A stretch of DNA of 64,000 nucleotides from Nocardioides sp. 1609 (GTDB taxonomy: Bacteria; Actinomycetota; Actinomycetes; Propionibacteriales; Nocardioidaceae). This document shows, one piece after another, positions 1 through 9,126 of the stretch (within the stretch, counting starts at the first letter, position 1; the number at the start of each line of letters is the position of its first letter). The notes beneath the pieces were generated by a model that did not search any database, had not been told where the DNA came from, and saw only the letters and a list, made by a program, of their open reading frames with translations. A program made the translations under genes and the position numbers. The stretch lies in NCBI RefSeq assembly GCF_004522105.1, contig NZ_SPUJ01000001.1:310001-374000 (forward strand), given 5' to 3'.

Positions 1-1621
1 AGGCCCGCCCGAGCTTCTTCATGAGGCGGAGGTTGGTGGTCATCACCTTCGCGTAGGTCTCGTCGGACATCCCGAGCATCGGCGCGAACCGCACCAGCCG
101 CTGGGTGGCGACCGACTGCGGCTCGGTGTAGCGCAGGATGCCCTCGGCACCCTGCCGGCGACCCGTGCCGGACTCCCGCATCCCGCCCATCGGCGCGTCG
201 ATGCTGGCGAAGGTCGCCCCGAACGCCTCGTTCACGTTCACCGTCCCGCACCTCACGTGCCGGGCGATGGCGCGGGCCCGGGCGCCGTCCTGGCTGTAGA
301 TCGAGGCGTTGAGGCCGTACTGGCCCTCGTTGGCGCGGCTCACGGCGTCCGCCTCGTCGTGGAAGCGGTAGAGCGAGACGACCGGACCGAACGTCTCGTG
401 GGCGAAGCAGGTCATCTCGGGCGTGACGCCCTCGAGGATGGTCGGCTCGAAGTAGTAGGGGCCGAGGTCGGGGCGGGCCCGGCCGCCGGCGAGCACCCGG
501 GCGCCGTGGGCGACGGCGTCCTCGACATGGGCGACGACGGTGTCGAGCTGGTCCTGGCTGACCAGGGAGCCCATGTCGTTGTCCCAGTCGAGGGTGGCGC
601 CCAGGGTCATCGCCTCGGTGCGCGCCACGAACCGCTCGACGAACCGGTCGTAGACCTGGTCGGCGACGAACATCCGCTCCGTCGAGACGCACAGCTGGCC
701 GGCGTTCGAGAACGACGCCCGGACCGCACCCTCGGCGGCCTTCTCGAGGTCGGCGTCGCGCAGCACGAGCAGCGGGTTCTTGCCGCCGAGCTCGAGCGAG
801 CAGCCGATCAGCCGCTCCGCGCACTGCCGGGCGATGATCCTGCCGGTCGCGGTGGAGCCGGTGAAGCAGACGTGGTCGGAGCCGGCGATGATCGCGGGCC
901 CGAGGTCGGGGCCGGGGCCCGCGACGACCTGCCACAGGTCGGGCGGGAAGCCGGCCTCGTCGAGCAGCCGGGCACCGAGCAGCGCGCTCAGCATCGTCTG
1001 CGCGTCGGGCTTCAGCACCACGGCGTTGCCGGCGAGCAGGGCGGGGAGCCCGTCGCAGAGCGCCATCGTGAACGGGTAGTTCCAGGGCGAGATGATCCCG
1101 ACCACGCCCTTCGGCACCCGGTTCACCTCGACCCGCGTCAGCCCGGGCACGACGCCGCGCTTGCGCCGGGTGTCGAGGTGCTGGTGCGCGGTGCGGGCGT
1201 AGTAGCGCGCGGTGAGGGCGATGTGCAGCGGCTCGTCGAAGGCGTGCTTGCGCGCCTTGCCCGACTCCAGCACGATCAGGTCGATGATCTCGGCCTGCCG
1301 GTCGAGGACGAGGTCGTGCAGCCGCAGCAGCATCGCCGCCCGCTCGTCGAGCGGCACCCGCGCCCACGCCGCCCGGGCCCGGCGGGCCCGCACGAACGCC
1401 TCGGCGACGTCGGCCTCGCTGGACTGCGGGACGTGCGCCAGCGGGGCGCCGTCGAGCGGGCTGTCGACCGGCGACGTCGTGCCCGAGGTGGCGAGGAGGC
1501 GGGCGGTGAGCCGGTCGACGTAGCCGCGGTCGAGGACGTACGACGCCGTCGGGTCGTGCTCGGGATCGGCTGGTCCGGCGACCAGGGGGCCGCCGGGCGT
1601 CGGGTTCGGGGAGCCACTCAT
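1..1621 (-). CDS. Succinic-semialdehyde-type aldehyde dehydrogenase (3' end cut by window edge)
   Basis: NAD(P)-dependent aldehyde dehydrogenase that probably oxidises succinate semialdehyde to succinate. The ATG at 1621 begins MSGSPNPTPGG. The ALDH core is complete: ELGGKNP, containing the general-base Glu, lies near 777-800, and the catalytic-Cys motif NAGQLCVSTER near 670-700. The protein still reads at base 1 with ...MTTNLRLMKKLGRA, so only a few C-terminal residues seem to be missing. The terminal motif APMGGMRESGTGRRQGAEG and overall layout resemble mycobacterial GabD2-type dehydrogenases (family knowledge). The substrate is inferred and could be another short aldehyde. The sulfatase gene diverges from it about 150 bases away. 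Confidence 0.85.
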   Translation of the reverse strand, partial: MSGSPNPTPGGPLVAGPADPEHDPTASYVLDRGYVDRLTARLLATSGTTSPVDSPLDGAPLAHVPQSSEADVAEAFVRARRARAAWARVPLDERAAMLLRLHDLVLDRQAEIIDLIVLESGKARKHAFDEPLHIALTARYYARTAHQHLDTRRKRGVVPGLTRVEVNRVPKGVVGIISPWNYPFTMALCDGLPALLAGNAVVLKPDAQTMLSALLGARLLDEAGFPPDLWQVVAGPGPDLGPAIIAGSDHVCFTGSTATGRIIARQCAERLIGCSLELGGKNPLLVLRDADLEKAAEGAVRASFSNAGQLCVSTERMFVADQVYDRFVERFVARTEAMTLGATLDWDNDMGSLVSQDQLDTVVAHVEDAVAHGARVLAGGRARPDLGPYYFEPTILEGVTPEMTCFAHETFGPVVSLYRFHDEADAVSRANEGQYGLNASIYSQDGARARAIARHVRCGTVNVNEAFGATFASIDAPMGGMRESGTGRRQGAEGILRYTEPQSVATQRLVRFAPMLGMSDETYAKVMTTNLRLMKKLGRA

Positions 1622-1770
1622 ATACCGACAGTATGTGACGGCGGCCATCCTTGCTACCCGTCGGTCACCTTCGTCTCGGATCCCGGTTCCCTCCGGACGT
1701 CCTCGATCCGCTCGCCCGGTCGCCACCGCCCGGACACGAAGCGCTTGCCCGGGGATGATTCACTTCCGCG

Positions 1771-3390
1771 GTGCCACTCGGACGCCCACCGGAGCTGCCT
1801 CCCCGCCCGGACGACGCGGCGCCGGCCCCTGCCCGCAGCCGGGGCATGCAGCTGGCCACCGTCCTGGTCGTCGTCCTGCTCGTGTGCGGTGTGCTCGTCG
1901 CCCACGTCGCGCGCGAACGCGCGGCGACCGACCAGGCGGGTCTCGACGTCGGTGCGTCCCTCGCCCCGGTGGGCACGCCGGGCGGCCCGTCCGCCGAGCC
2001 CACCCGCGGCCAGGACCCGGGGGCGGTGCGCAACGCCATCGTGTTCCTCGTCGACGACATGCACGACTTCTCCTGCGCCGAGGCCGGCGCCTACCTGCCC
2101 CGCAGCAGCCCGTGGCTGGTCGACCAGGGCACCTGCTACGAGCACGCGACGACGTCGACGCCGGTGTGCTGCCCTGCCCGCGCCCAGCTGCAGACCGGCC
2201 AGTACTCCCACAACAACAAGGTGGTCCGCCAGAAGGCCGCGCACCTGCTGACGGTCCACGACACCGTGCAGCACGACCTCGGCAGGGCAGGTCTGCGCAC
2301 CTACGGGATCGGCAAGAACCTCAACGGCGTCAAGCCCCGCGAGTACTACGGCCGCACCCCCCTCAGGACCGGCTTCGACGACTTCGACTTCTGGAACTCC
2401 TACCAGGGCAGGCCGGGCAGGTTCCGTCTCTACGACGACGCCGGACGCCGCTACCTGCCCGGGAACGGGTTCAACTCGACCGAGACCAACGGCGCCTACC
2501 TCTCGGGGTTCCTCGACGACCAGCTCGCCACCGGCTCCCCGTTCTTCGTCTACGACGCCTTCTTCGCCCCGCACAAGCAGGGCGCCCGGTTCGCACCCCG
2601 CCACATGCCGCCGGTCCCCCAGGAGTTCGCCTCCGCGCCGGTGCCGCCGTTCCGCTACGCGCCGGAGCGCTTCGCCCGCGACAAGCTGCCGCTCTTCCAC
2701 CGACCCGACCAGGACCGGGCCTACTACCGACAGCTCTTCACCGCGCGGGCGCGCTCGCTGCTGGGCGTCGACGAGCAGATGGCGATCGTCCTCCAGCGCC
2801 TCCAGGACGCCGGCGTCCTCGACGAGACCGCGGTCTTCTTCCTCAGCGACAACGGCTACACCGACCAGGGCGAGGTCAACTGGGAGGGCAAGTCGATCCC
2901 CTACCCGGCAGCGATGAACATCCCGATGCTCGCCTACTACCCGGGCCGGGCCCCCGCCACCGACCTGCGCGACGTCGCCCTCGTCGACGTCGCGCCCACC
3001 CTGTACGACCTCCTCGGCACCACGCCGGGCCACCTGCTCGACGGTCACTCGCTGCTCGGTGACCACGAGCGGAAGGCGGTCTACGGCGAGTTCTACGCCG
3101 AGGCCAACGGTCTGGTGCGCCAGGAGTCCGGCCCGCGGACCTCGAACCTGCGCTCCTGGCGGATGGTCCGCCGCGGCCGGGAGTCCTACGTCGAGTGGTA
3201 CGACCCGCGCGGTCGCACCATCTTCCGCGAGTTCTACACCGACCGGGCGATGACCAGGAACAAGCTGTTCCACACCCGCGACGCCGACGCGCCCTCGCGC
3301 GCGAAGATCCGAGAGTTCCGCCTGCTGCTCGAGCGCCTGGGCCGCTGTCGGGGCACCGCCGAGGTCGGCGCGCCCCGCCCCTGCAGCTGA
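1771..3390 (+). CDS. Sulfatase family protein, membrane-anchored or secreted
   Basis: Arylsulfatase-type hydrolase of 539 residues. From the GTG start a hydrophobic segment at about residues 27-45 acts as signal peptide or anchor. An ATG at 1846 placed just before that segment is an equally plausible start. The metal-binding N-terminal strand reads NAIVFLVDDMHDF, and the sulfatase signature is CCPARAQLQTG, with Cys133 in the C-x-P-x-R context that is converted to formylglycine. A second conserved block, FFLSDNGY, follows near residue 355. Exported activity on a sulfated glycan or ester is inferred. No formylglycine-generating enzyme is visible in the window, so maturation would depend on a distant gene. 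Confidence 0.85.
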   Translation: MPLGRPPELPPRPDDAAPAPARSRGMQLATVLVVVLLVCGVLVAHVARERAATDQAGLDVGASLAPVGTPGGPSAEPTRGQDPGAVRNAIVFLVDDMHDFSCAEAGAYLPRSSPWLVDQGTCYEHATTSTPVCCPARAQLQTGQYSHNNKVVRQKAAHLLTVHDTVQHDLGRAGLRTYGIGKNLNGVKPREYYGRTPLRTGFDDFDFWNSYQGRPGRFRLYDDAGRRYLPGNGFNSTETNGAYLSGFLDDQLATGSPFFVYDAFFAPHKQGARFAPRHMPPVPQEFASAPVPPFRYAPERFARDKLPLFHRPDQDRAYYRQLFTARARSLLGVDEQMAIVLQRLQDAGVLDETAVFFLSDNGYTDQGEVNWEGKSIPYPAAMNIPMLAYYPGRAPATDLRDVALVDVAPTLYDLLGTTPGHLLDGHSLLGDHERKAVYGEFYAEANGLVRQESGPRTSNLRSWRMVRRGRESYVEWYDPRGRTIFREFYTDRAMTRNKLFHTRDADAPSRAKIREFRLLLERLGRCRGTAEVGAPRPCS

Positions 3391-3410
3391 CGGCCGCCCC
3401 GGTGGGCGGT

Positions 3411-3460
3411 CGGTGCCGGTCGGTGCCGCTCGGTGCCGGTCGGTGCCGGTCGGTGCCGTC
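3411..3460. repeat. Five direct 10-bp repeats (CGGTGCCGGT)
   Basis: Five consecutive 10-base units, three exact and two with changes in the last bases, lie between the sulfatase stop and the Shine-Dalgarno of the next gene. A related partial unit precedes them. They are not part of a recognised protein frame and may vary in copy number by slippage. Confidence 0.8.
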
Positions 3461-3515
3461 GGGGACACTGGGCCCGTCGCCAACCCCGCCCGCGCCCGCG
3501 TCCCAGGAGGAGCCG

Positions 3516-5147
3516 ATGCCCACCCACGAGGTCACCAACCAGGCTCCGCCCCTGGTCGGTCACGACACCGCGGAGGACCCCGCCCTGCTCGCCGCGCTCG
3601 AGCGCGAGGGCGCCGGCTGGGCGACCGACGACGTGCGCGCGCTCGGCCGGCTCGCCGGCACCGAGGAGGCGCAGGAGTGGGGTCGGCTCGCCGAGCGGGT
3701 GCCGCCGGTGCTGCGCACCCACGACCGCTACGGCCACCGCGTCGACGAGGTCGACTACGTCCCGGCCTACCACTCGCTGATGGCGACCGCCGTCGGCCAC
3801 GGCCTGCACGCCGCCGCGTGGGCCGACGGGCGGCCCGGCGCCCACGTCGCGCGCGCGGCCAAGTTCCTCGTCTGGAACGTCGACGCCGGGCACGGCTGCC
3901 CGATCTCGATGACCTACGCCGTGGTGCCCGCGCTCCGGGCCGGACCACACCTGGCCGCGACCTACGAGCCGCTGCTCACCTCGACCACCTACGACCCCGG
4001 GCTGCGGACGCCGAGCAGCAAGGCCGGACTGGTCGCGGGCATGTCGATGACCGAGAAGCAGGGCGGGTCCGACGTCCGCGCCAACACGACGCGCGCGGTG
4101 CCGCAGCCCGACGGGTCCTACCGCCTGACCGGGCACAAGTGGTTCACCTCCGCGCCGATGAGCGACCTGTTCCTCTCCCTCGCCCAGGCCCCCGGCGGCC
4201 TGTCGTGCTTCCTGGTGCCGCGGGTGCTGCCCGACGGCAGCCGCAACGCGATGCAGCTGGTGCGGCTGAAGGACAAGCTCGGCAACAGGTCCAACGCCTC
4301 CGCCGAGATCGAGTACGACGGCGCGACCGCCTGGCTCGTCGGCGAGGAGGGCCGCGGCGTGCGCACCATCGTCGAGATGGTCAACCTGACCCGCCTCGAC
4401 TGCACCCTCGGCACGGCGTCCGGCATGCGCAACGCCACGGTCCTCGCCGTCCACCACGCGCGGCACCGCTCGGCGTTCGGACGACGGCTGGTCGAGGCGC
4501 CCCTGATGCGCAACGTGCTCGCCGACCTCGTCGTCGAGTCGGAGGCCGCGACCACGGTCGCGATGCGGCTGGCCGGTGCCACCGACCGCGCCGTGCGCGG
4601 CGACCTCGACGAGGCGTCGTTCCGGCGGATGGGCCTGGCCGTCTCGAAGTACTGGGTCTGCAAGCGTGGCCCGGCCCACGCCGGCGAGGCGATGGAGTGC
4701 CTCGGCGGCAACGGCTACGTCGAGGAGTCGGGCCTGCCCCGGATCTACCGCGAGCTCCCGCTGCTGTCGATCTGGGAGGGCTCCGGCAACGTCGCCGCCC
4801 TCGACGCCCTGCGCGCGATGGGCCGCGAGCCCGAGTCGGTCGAGCGGTTCCTCGCCGAGGTCGAGCTCGCCGCCGGCGCCGACCACCGGCTCGACGACGC
4901 CGTCGCGGCGGTGAAGAGGGAGCTCGCCGACCCCGACGACCTCGAGGTGCGCGCCCGCCGCGTGGTCGAGCGGCTCGCGCTCGTGCTGCAGGGCTCGCTG
5001 CTGGTGCGGCACGCCCCCGCCGCCGTCGCCGACGCCTTCTGCGCCTCCCGCCTGGCCCGCGACTGGGGCGGCGCGCTCGGCACCCTCCCGACGGGCCTCG
5101 ACCTCGACGCGATCATCGAGCGGGCGGTCGTCGAGCCGGCCGGGTAG
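3516..5147 (+). CDS. Acyl-CoA dehydrogenase family protein, AidB-like
   Basis: Flavoprotein of 543 residues, matching the roughly 540 of E. coli AidB rather than the 380 of ordinary acyl-CoA dehydrogenases. The start at 3516 is fixed by AGGAGG five bases upstream. Visible family features are an N-terminal AidB-type region (RYGHRVDEVDYVPAYH), the middle flavin-domain motif GMSMTEKQGGSDVRANTT, KWFTSAPMSD, and the C-terminal block AHAGEAMECLGGNGYVEE followed by YRELPLLSIWEGSGNV. AidB proteins bind DNA and are linked to alkylation stress in enterobacteria, while other members may act on acyl-CoAs. No ada-like regulator is nearby, so the physiological role here is undecided. Confidence 0.88.
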   Translation: MPTHEVTNQAPPLVGHDTAEDPALLAALEREGAGWATDDVRALGRLAGTEEAQEWGRLAERVPPVLRTHDRYGHRVDEVDYVPAYHSLMATAVGHGLHAAAWADGRPGAHVARAAKFLVWNVDAGHGCPISMTYAVVPALRAGPHLAATYEPLLTSTTYDPGLRTPSSKAGLVAGMSMTEKQGGSDVRANTTRAVPQPDGSYRLTGHKWFTSAPMSDLFLSLAQAPGGLSCFLVPRVLPDGSRNAMQLVRLKDKLGNRSNASAEIEYDGATAWLVGEEGRGVRTIVEMVNLTRLDCTLGTASGMRNATVLAVHHARHRSAFGRRLVEAPLMRNVLADLVVESEAATTVAMRLAGATDRAVRGDLDEASFRRMGLAVSKYWVCKRGPAHAGEAMECLGGNGYVEESGLPRIYRELPLLSIWEGSGNVAALDALRAMGREPESVERFLAEVELAAGADHRLDDAVAAVKRELADPDDLEVRARRVVERLALVLQGSLLVRHAPAAVADAFCASRLARDWGGALGTLPTGLDLDAIIERAVVEPAG

Positions 5148-5243
5148 CGCGGCACGGCGCGACGGATCCTCCGATCCCGGCCCGCGGGCTGCTGCGCACC
5201 TACGTCGCGTGGCAGACCGCGCTCACCCTGGCGTCCTGAGGCG

Positions 5244-5813
5244 TCAGAAGCGGCCGGCGGCGACGAGGGTGGGACGACGCTCCTCGGGGAGCTCCTCCTC
5301 GACGACGTAGCGGCGCGGGCCGGAGTCGGGGGCGTGCAGGAGGACGCCGGGCGCGGTGACGAAGCCGACGTGGGTGATCCGGGTGCCGGGCCCGTCCTTG
5401 GCGAAGAACCAGAGGTCGCCGGGCCGCTCGCTGCCCAGCTCGACGGGCTGGCAGGTGGCGGCCTGGTCGAAGGCGTCCCGCGGCACCGCCGTGCCGACGG
5501 CCCGGAAGGAGGCGTGCACCAGCCCCGAGCAGTCGATGCCGTCGTGGGTGAGCCCGCCCCACACGTAGGGCGTGCCGAGGTAGGTGCGGGCGATCTCGAC
5601 GACGCTGTCCTCGTCGTGGGCCAGGTCGGCGGCGAGGGCCCAGCCGGGGTAGCCCATCGCGTCCTTCGAGGACCACTGGCCCGGCACGGTGACCCTGAGC
5701 CAGTCACCGTCGCGGTCGTGGACCTCGACCCGCTCGCCGGCCAGCAGCTGGGTGACCTGCTCGGCGTCGGCAGCCGGACCGGCCAGGACCCCCGTGGCGC
5801 GGATGGCTCTCAT
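5244..5813 (-). CDS. NlpC/P60 family peptidase (YkfC-like muropeptide endopeptidase)
   Basis: Cysteine peptidase of 189 residues expected to cleave gamma-D-Glu-diamino acid bonds of cell-wall peptides. It has an N-terminal SH3-like segment (GVLAGPAADAEQVTQLLAGE...) and a C-terminal NlpC/P60 domain. The catalytic Cys lies in GIDCSGLV, the His in ITHVGF and the third polar residue in LHAPDSG. The ATG at 5813 follows a GGGAG-like ribosome site and overlaps the epimerase stop by four bases, so the longer upstream reading frame was rejected. No signal peptide is visible, which suits a cytoplasmic peptidase acting on imported muropeptides, as in the Bacillus ykfB-ykfC pair. Confidence 0.85.
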   Translation of the reverse strand: MRAIRATGVLAGPAADAEQVTQLLAGERVEVHDRDGDWLRVTVPGQWSSKDAMGYPGWALAADLAHDEDSVVEIARTYLGTPYVWGGLTHDGIDCSGLVHASFRAVGTAVPRDAFDQAATCQPVELGSERPGDLWFFAKDGPGTRITHVGFVTAPGVLLHAPDSGPRRYVVEEELPEERRPTLVAAGRF

Positions 5814-6937
5814 GCTCGTTCTCCCTCGTTCGGTGTTCTCCCGGGCAGCAGGCCGTCGATGCCGAGGCCGGGGGCGGCGGACAGGACCAGCCGGTCCCCG
5901 ACGTAGCGCGGGCCGCCGGCGTACGGCGACGCGGTGGCCCACCACGCGGCGTCCAGGTCGGGCAGGCTGGTGGTGCCGACGGCGGCGACCAGCGACGCCG
6001 CGGCACCGAGCCCGACGTGCGACTCCATCATCGAGCCGACGAACGTGCCGAACCCGTGCAGGTCGGCGACGCGCAGCAGCTCGAGCGCCGGGGTCAGGCC
6101 GCCGCACTTGGCGAGCTTGACGTTGACCAGGTCGGCGGCGTCGAGCCGGATGATCTCGACCAGGTCCTCCAGCACGAACAGCGACTCGTCGGCCATCACC
6201 GGCGTCTCGACGTGGGCGGTGACGTGGGCGAGGCCGAGGACGTCGCGGGCCGGCACCGGCTGCTCGACGACCTCGATGTCGGTGCCGGCGTCCTCGAGCG
6301 CGGTGATGACGCGGACGGCCTCGAAGGCGTCCCAGCCCTGGTTGGCGTCGAGCCGGAGCGCGACGTGCGGACCGACGACCTCGCGGACCGCGCGGACCCG
6401 GCCGAGGTCGGTCGCGGCGTCGGTACCGACCTTGAGCTTGAGGGTGCCGAAGCCGTCGGCGACCCGGGCGATCGCGGCCCTGGCGAGCTCGTCGGCACTG
6501 CCGGCCGACAGCGTGACGTCGGTGCGCACCTGCGTGGCCGCCGGGGCCGTGACGCCGGCGTACGACGCGAGGTGCGCCGCGAGCGGCACGCCGGCACGAC
6601 GGGCGGCGAGGTCGTGCAGGGCGATGTCGGCGGCCATCTTGGCCGACCGGTTGCCGACCACGCAGCGCTGGACGAGGGGTGCGGTCTCGCGCGGGTCGGT
6701 GTCGCGGCCGACGACGGCGTCCGCGATCGGGCCGTCGAGGCAGGCCTGCGAGCCGGCGAGCGAGTCGCCGGTGACCTGCCAGACCTGGGGCGCCTCGCCC
6801 CAGCCGCTGACGCCGTCGCTGTCGACGACCTCGACCAGCACGGTCTCGATCGTCGTCGTCCGGCGCAGCGCGGTGACGAACGGCGTGTGCAGCGGCACGC
6901 TCAGCCGCCGGGTGCGGACCTCGCGGATGGTCGTCAT
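5810..6937 (-). CDS. L-Ala-D/L-Glu (dipeptide) epimerase, enolase superfamily
   Basis: Enolase-superfamily epimerase of 375 residues that interconverts L-Ala-D-Glu and L-Ala-L-Glu so that murein dipeptides can be degraded. The visible catalytic set is TLKLKVG (K-x-K acid/base), DANQGW and VEQPVP (first two metal ligands), ADESLF (third ligand) and VNVKLAKCGG (opposing lysine). It overlaps the serine hydrolase upstream and the NlpC/P60 gene downstream by four bases each (ATGA), making one translational unit. The muropeptide context supports this specificity over other dipeptides or o-succinylbenzoate, but substrate choice cannot be proven by reading. Confidence 0.88.
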   Translation of the reverse strand: MTTIREVRTRRLSVPLHTPFVTALRRTTTIETVLVEVVDSDGVSGWGEAPQVWQVTGDSLAGSQACLDGPIADAVVGRDTDPRETAPLVQRCVVGNRSAKMAADIALHDLAARRAGVPLAAHLASYAGVTAPAATQVRTDVTLSAGSADELARAAIARVADGFGTLKLKVGTDAATDLGRVRAVREVVGPHVALRLDANQGWDAFEAVRVITALEDAGTDIEVVEQPVPARDVLGLAHVTAHVETPVMADESLFVLEDLVEIIRLDAADLVNVKLAKCGGLTPALELLRVADLHGFGTFVGSMMESHVGLGAAASLVAAVGTTSLPDLDAAWWATASPYAGGPRYVGDRLVLSAAPGLGIDGLLPGRTPNEGERA

Positions 6938-7689
6938 CGGCGTCGCTCCCAGGCCTCGGCGGCGATCGCGGCGATCCGCTCCTCGGCGGCCTCGTGCGGC
7001 TCGTCGGTGCGGGTCAGGACGACCAGCACGAACGGCGGGGCGTCGACCGGCCGGACGATCGCCATGTCGTGGGTGATCCCGTCGACCCAGCCGGTCTTGT
7101 TGGCGACCGCGGGTCCGTCGGGTCCGGACGGGAGGCCGGCAGGGATCGCGTCGCGGTAGGTCTGCCCGCGCATGACGTCCTCGACCGCGGGCGGCACGTG
7201 CCGGAGCAGCCGCGCCAGGTCACGGGCGGTGACGTCGTTGGCCAGCCCGGCGTCGCGGCCGGCGAGGTCGCCGATGCCGCGGGTGACGGTGGTGCGGTCG
7301 CTGCAGCCGGCGGCGGCCAGGACCCGCTGCACCGCGGGCACCCCGACCTCCTCGAGCAGCAGGTTGGTGGCGATGTTGCTGGAGTCGACGATCGCCCGTC
7401 GGCGCAGCTCGCGGAGGCTGACGCGCTCGCCGACGGCGTCCCACGTGGCGTCGTCCTGGTCGTCGTCGCGGTCGAGCACGAACCGGCCCCCGGCGACGGA
7501 GGCGAAGTCGGCGTGCACGAGGACCTCGCGGTCGAGGTCGACGTCCTCGGCGGCGACCGCCAGCGGCACCTTCACCAGGCTCGCGGCGTACGCCGGCTCG
7601 TCGGCGTCCTGCTCCCACCAGCTGTCGGTGCCACCGGTGGCGCCGTCGCCGTCGAGCGGGCCGAGCCACCACGCCACGAGATCTGCCAC
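6934..7689 (-). CDS. Class A beta-lactamase-fold serine hydrolase
   Basis: A 251-residue serine hydrolase of the beta-lactamase/penicillin-binding fold. SLVK (S-x-x-K) carries the nucleophile, SSN corresponds to the SDN-type motif, and NKTGWVDG is the KTG box. It lacks a signal peptide. The GTG at 7689 is preferred because a TAGGGT hexamer lies seven bases upstream, the geometry of a leaderless transcript. The GTG at 7698 falls on that hexamer. As first gene of an operon with the epimerase and NlpC/P60 peptidase, it probably acts on muropeptides or D-amino-acid peptides rather than giving antibiotic resistance (inference). Confidence 0.82.
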   Translation of the reverse strand: MADLVAWWLGPLDGDGATGGTDSWWEQDADEPAYAASLVKVPLAVAAEDVDLDREVLVHADFASVAGGRFVLDRDDDQDDATWDAVGERVSLRELRRRAIVDSSNIATNLLLEEVGVPAVQRVLAAAGCSDRTTVTRGIGDLAGRDAGLANDVTARDLARLLRHVPPAVEDVMRGQTYRDAIPAGLPSGPDGPAVANKTGWVDGITHDMAIVRPVDAPPFVLVVLTRTDEPHEAAEERIAAIAAEAWERRR

Positions 7690-7696
7690 GTCGACC

Positions 7697-7702
7697 ACCC
7701 TA
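7697..7702 (-). promoter_or_regulatory. TAGGGT -10 hexamer for the muropeptide operon
   Basis: On the minus strand TAGGGT is followed by seven bases and then the GTG at 7689. This TANNNT spacing is the standard arrangement for leaderless actinobacterial mRNAs. Confidence 0.55.
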
Positions 7703-7887
7703 GGGTGTCGCGCCGTGCCCCTCGGCGATGCCCAGCGCGTCGTCCCGGCGGTCACCCGGGGCGGGGCCACCGAGGTCGTTGCGGCGGCGAGTCGTGTGCC
7801 TGGGAACGGTCCAGGGCTCGTTCTCGGGCCCACGACCGTCCCCTGGCCGCGTGGCAACCGATCGGCGGCGTCCGGCGTCTCCCTCAG

Positions 7888-9126
7888 GTGAGCTCCCACT
7901 GGCGCCTGGCCTGCGCCACCGTCCTCGTCTGCGCGGGCGTCGCGACCGCAGGGGTGTCCGGGCCGCCGGAGAGCGCGCCCACGGCCCGTTGGACGCAGCC
8001 CCGCGCCGTCCTGGTCGACACCACGACGACCGACGGACCAGCCGACCCGCCTCCAGCGCCCGCCCCCGCGCCAGCCCCCGAGCTCCCCCGTCGAAGCGTC
8101 AGCATCGTGATGGGCGGCGACCTGCTGTGGCACGACACGGTCTGGCTCAGCGCCGCGGCCGACGCCGAGGTGACGGGCAGGGGGCGCTACGACTTCGACC
8201 CGATGTTCGCCGACCTGAAGCCGATGATCGAGGACGCCGACCTGGCGCTGTGCCACGAGGAGGTCCCCTTCGCGCGGCCGGGACAGGCTCTCCAGAGCTA
8301 CCCCGTCTTCGCCGCTCCCCCGCAGGTCGCGCCGTGGCTCGCGAGCATGGGCTTCGACGGCTGCACGACGGCGTCCAACCACGCCGTCGACCAGGGCTGG
8401 GAGGGCCTCGTGCACACCGCCGACCTGCTCGAGCGGCACGGTGTCGCTCCGATCGGCACGTTCCGCAGCGCGGCCGAGCGACGTCGTCCGGTCATCCTGA
8501 CGACCGAGGACGGCGTGCGGGTCGGCGTGGTCGCCGGCACCTACGGGCTGAACGGCTTCCCCCTCCCCGAGGGAAGACCGTGGTCGGTCTCGATGTGGGA
8601 CGCGGGCGATCTGCTCGCCCAGGCGCGCCGGGCCCGTCGCGCGGGGGCCGACGTCGTCGTCGTGCACCTGCATGGCGGCAACGAGTACGACCACCTGCCG
8701 AGCGAGGAGCAGGTCGCGCTCGTCGAGCGGCTGACCCGTTCGGCCGACGTCGACCTGGTGCTCGGCGAGCACGCGCACGTCGTGCAGCCGATCACCAGGG
8801 TCAACGGCACCTGGGTCGTCTACGGGATGGGCAACCTGGTCGCCCAGCAGGAGCCGTGGCGCACCGACACCTACGAGGGCATCACGGTCCGGTTCGAGCT
8901 CCGCGAGCGAGCCGACGGCCGGTTCGTCGTCAGCGACGCCTCCTACGTGCCGATCGCCTGGAACGTGTACGGCGCCGGCGGACCCGTCCGCGTGCGCCGC
9001 GTGGTCGCGGCGCTCGCCGACGCGAGCACCGGCCCGGACGACCGCGCGCGGCTCCGGGCCGCCCGCGCCTCGGTCCGCGCCGCCGTCACCGGGCTGGGGC
9101 GGACGCCGGGGCTGCGGGAGCGCTAG
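7888..9126 (+). CDS. CapA family protein (poly-gamma-glutamate synthesis/metallophosphatase-like)
   Basis: Exported protein of 412 residues. From the GTG at 7888 a signal peptide (VSSHWRLACATVLVCAGVATAG) is followed by a Pro/Ala linker and then the CapA/PgsA fold. That fold opens SIVMGGDLLWHD and contains ASNHAVDQGWEGL, VHLHGGNEYDHLPS and GEHAHVVQPI, the expected metal-binding Asp/Asn/His set. CapA-type proteins occur in capsule poly-gamma-glutamate systems, but no capB/capC partner is present, so a phosphoesterase-like surface role is equally possible. The start has no strong ribosome site. Its 3' end overlaps the convergent EamA gene by 41 bases. Confidence 0.82.
   Translation: MSSHWRLACATVLVCAGVATAGVSGPPESAPTARWTQPRAVLVDTTTTDGPADPPPAPAPAPAPELPRRSVSIVMGGDLLWHDTVWLSAAADAEVTGRGRYDFDPMFADLKPMIEDADLALCHEEVPFARPGQALQSYPVFAAPPQVAPWLASMGFDGCTTASNHAVDQGWEGLVHTADLLERHGVAPIGTFRSAAERRRPVILTTEDGVRVGVVAGTYGLNGFPLPEGRPWSVSMWDAGDLLAQARRARRAGADVVVVHLHGGNEYDHLPSEEQVALVERLTRSADVDLVLGEHAHVVQPITRVNGTWVVYGMGNLVAQQEPWRTDTYEGITVRFELRERADGRFVVSDASYVPIAWNVYGAGGPVRVRRVVAALADASTGPDDRARLRAARASVRAAVTGLGRTPGLRER

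Noticed and set aside
257..2251. Long plus-strand open frames over the aldehyde dehydrogenase and similar long frames opposite other genes
   Set aside because: They are antisense shadows typical of very GC-rich DNA: composition is Arg/Ala/Pro/Gly-rich, no domain is seen, and a clear conserved gene lies on the other strand.
6934..7698. Serine hydrolase as an antibiotic-resistance beta-lactamase
   Set aside because: It has no signal peptide and is embedded in a muropeptide-recycling operon, so housekeeping peptide chemistry is more likely.
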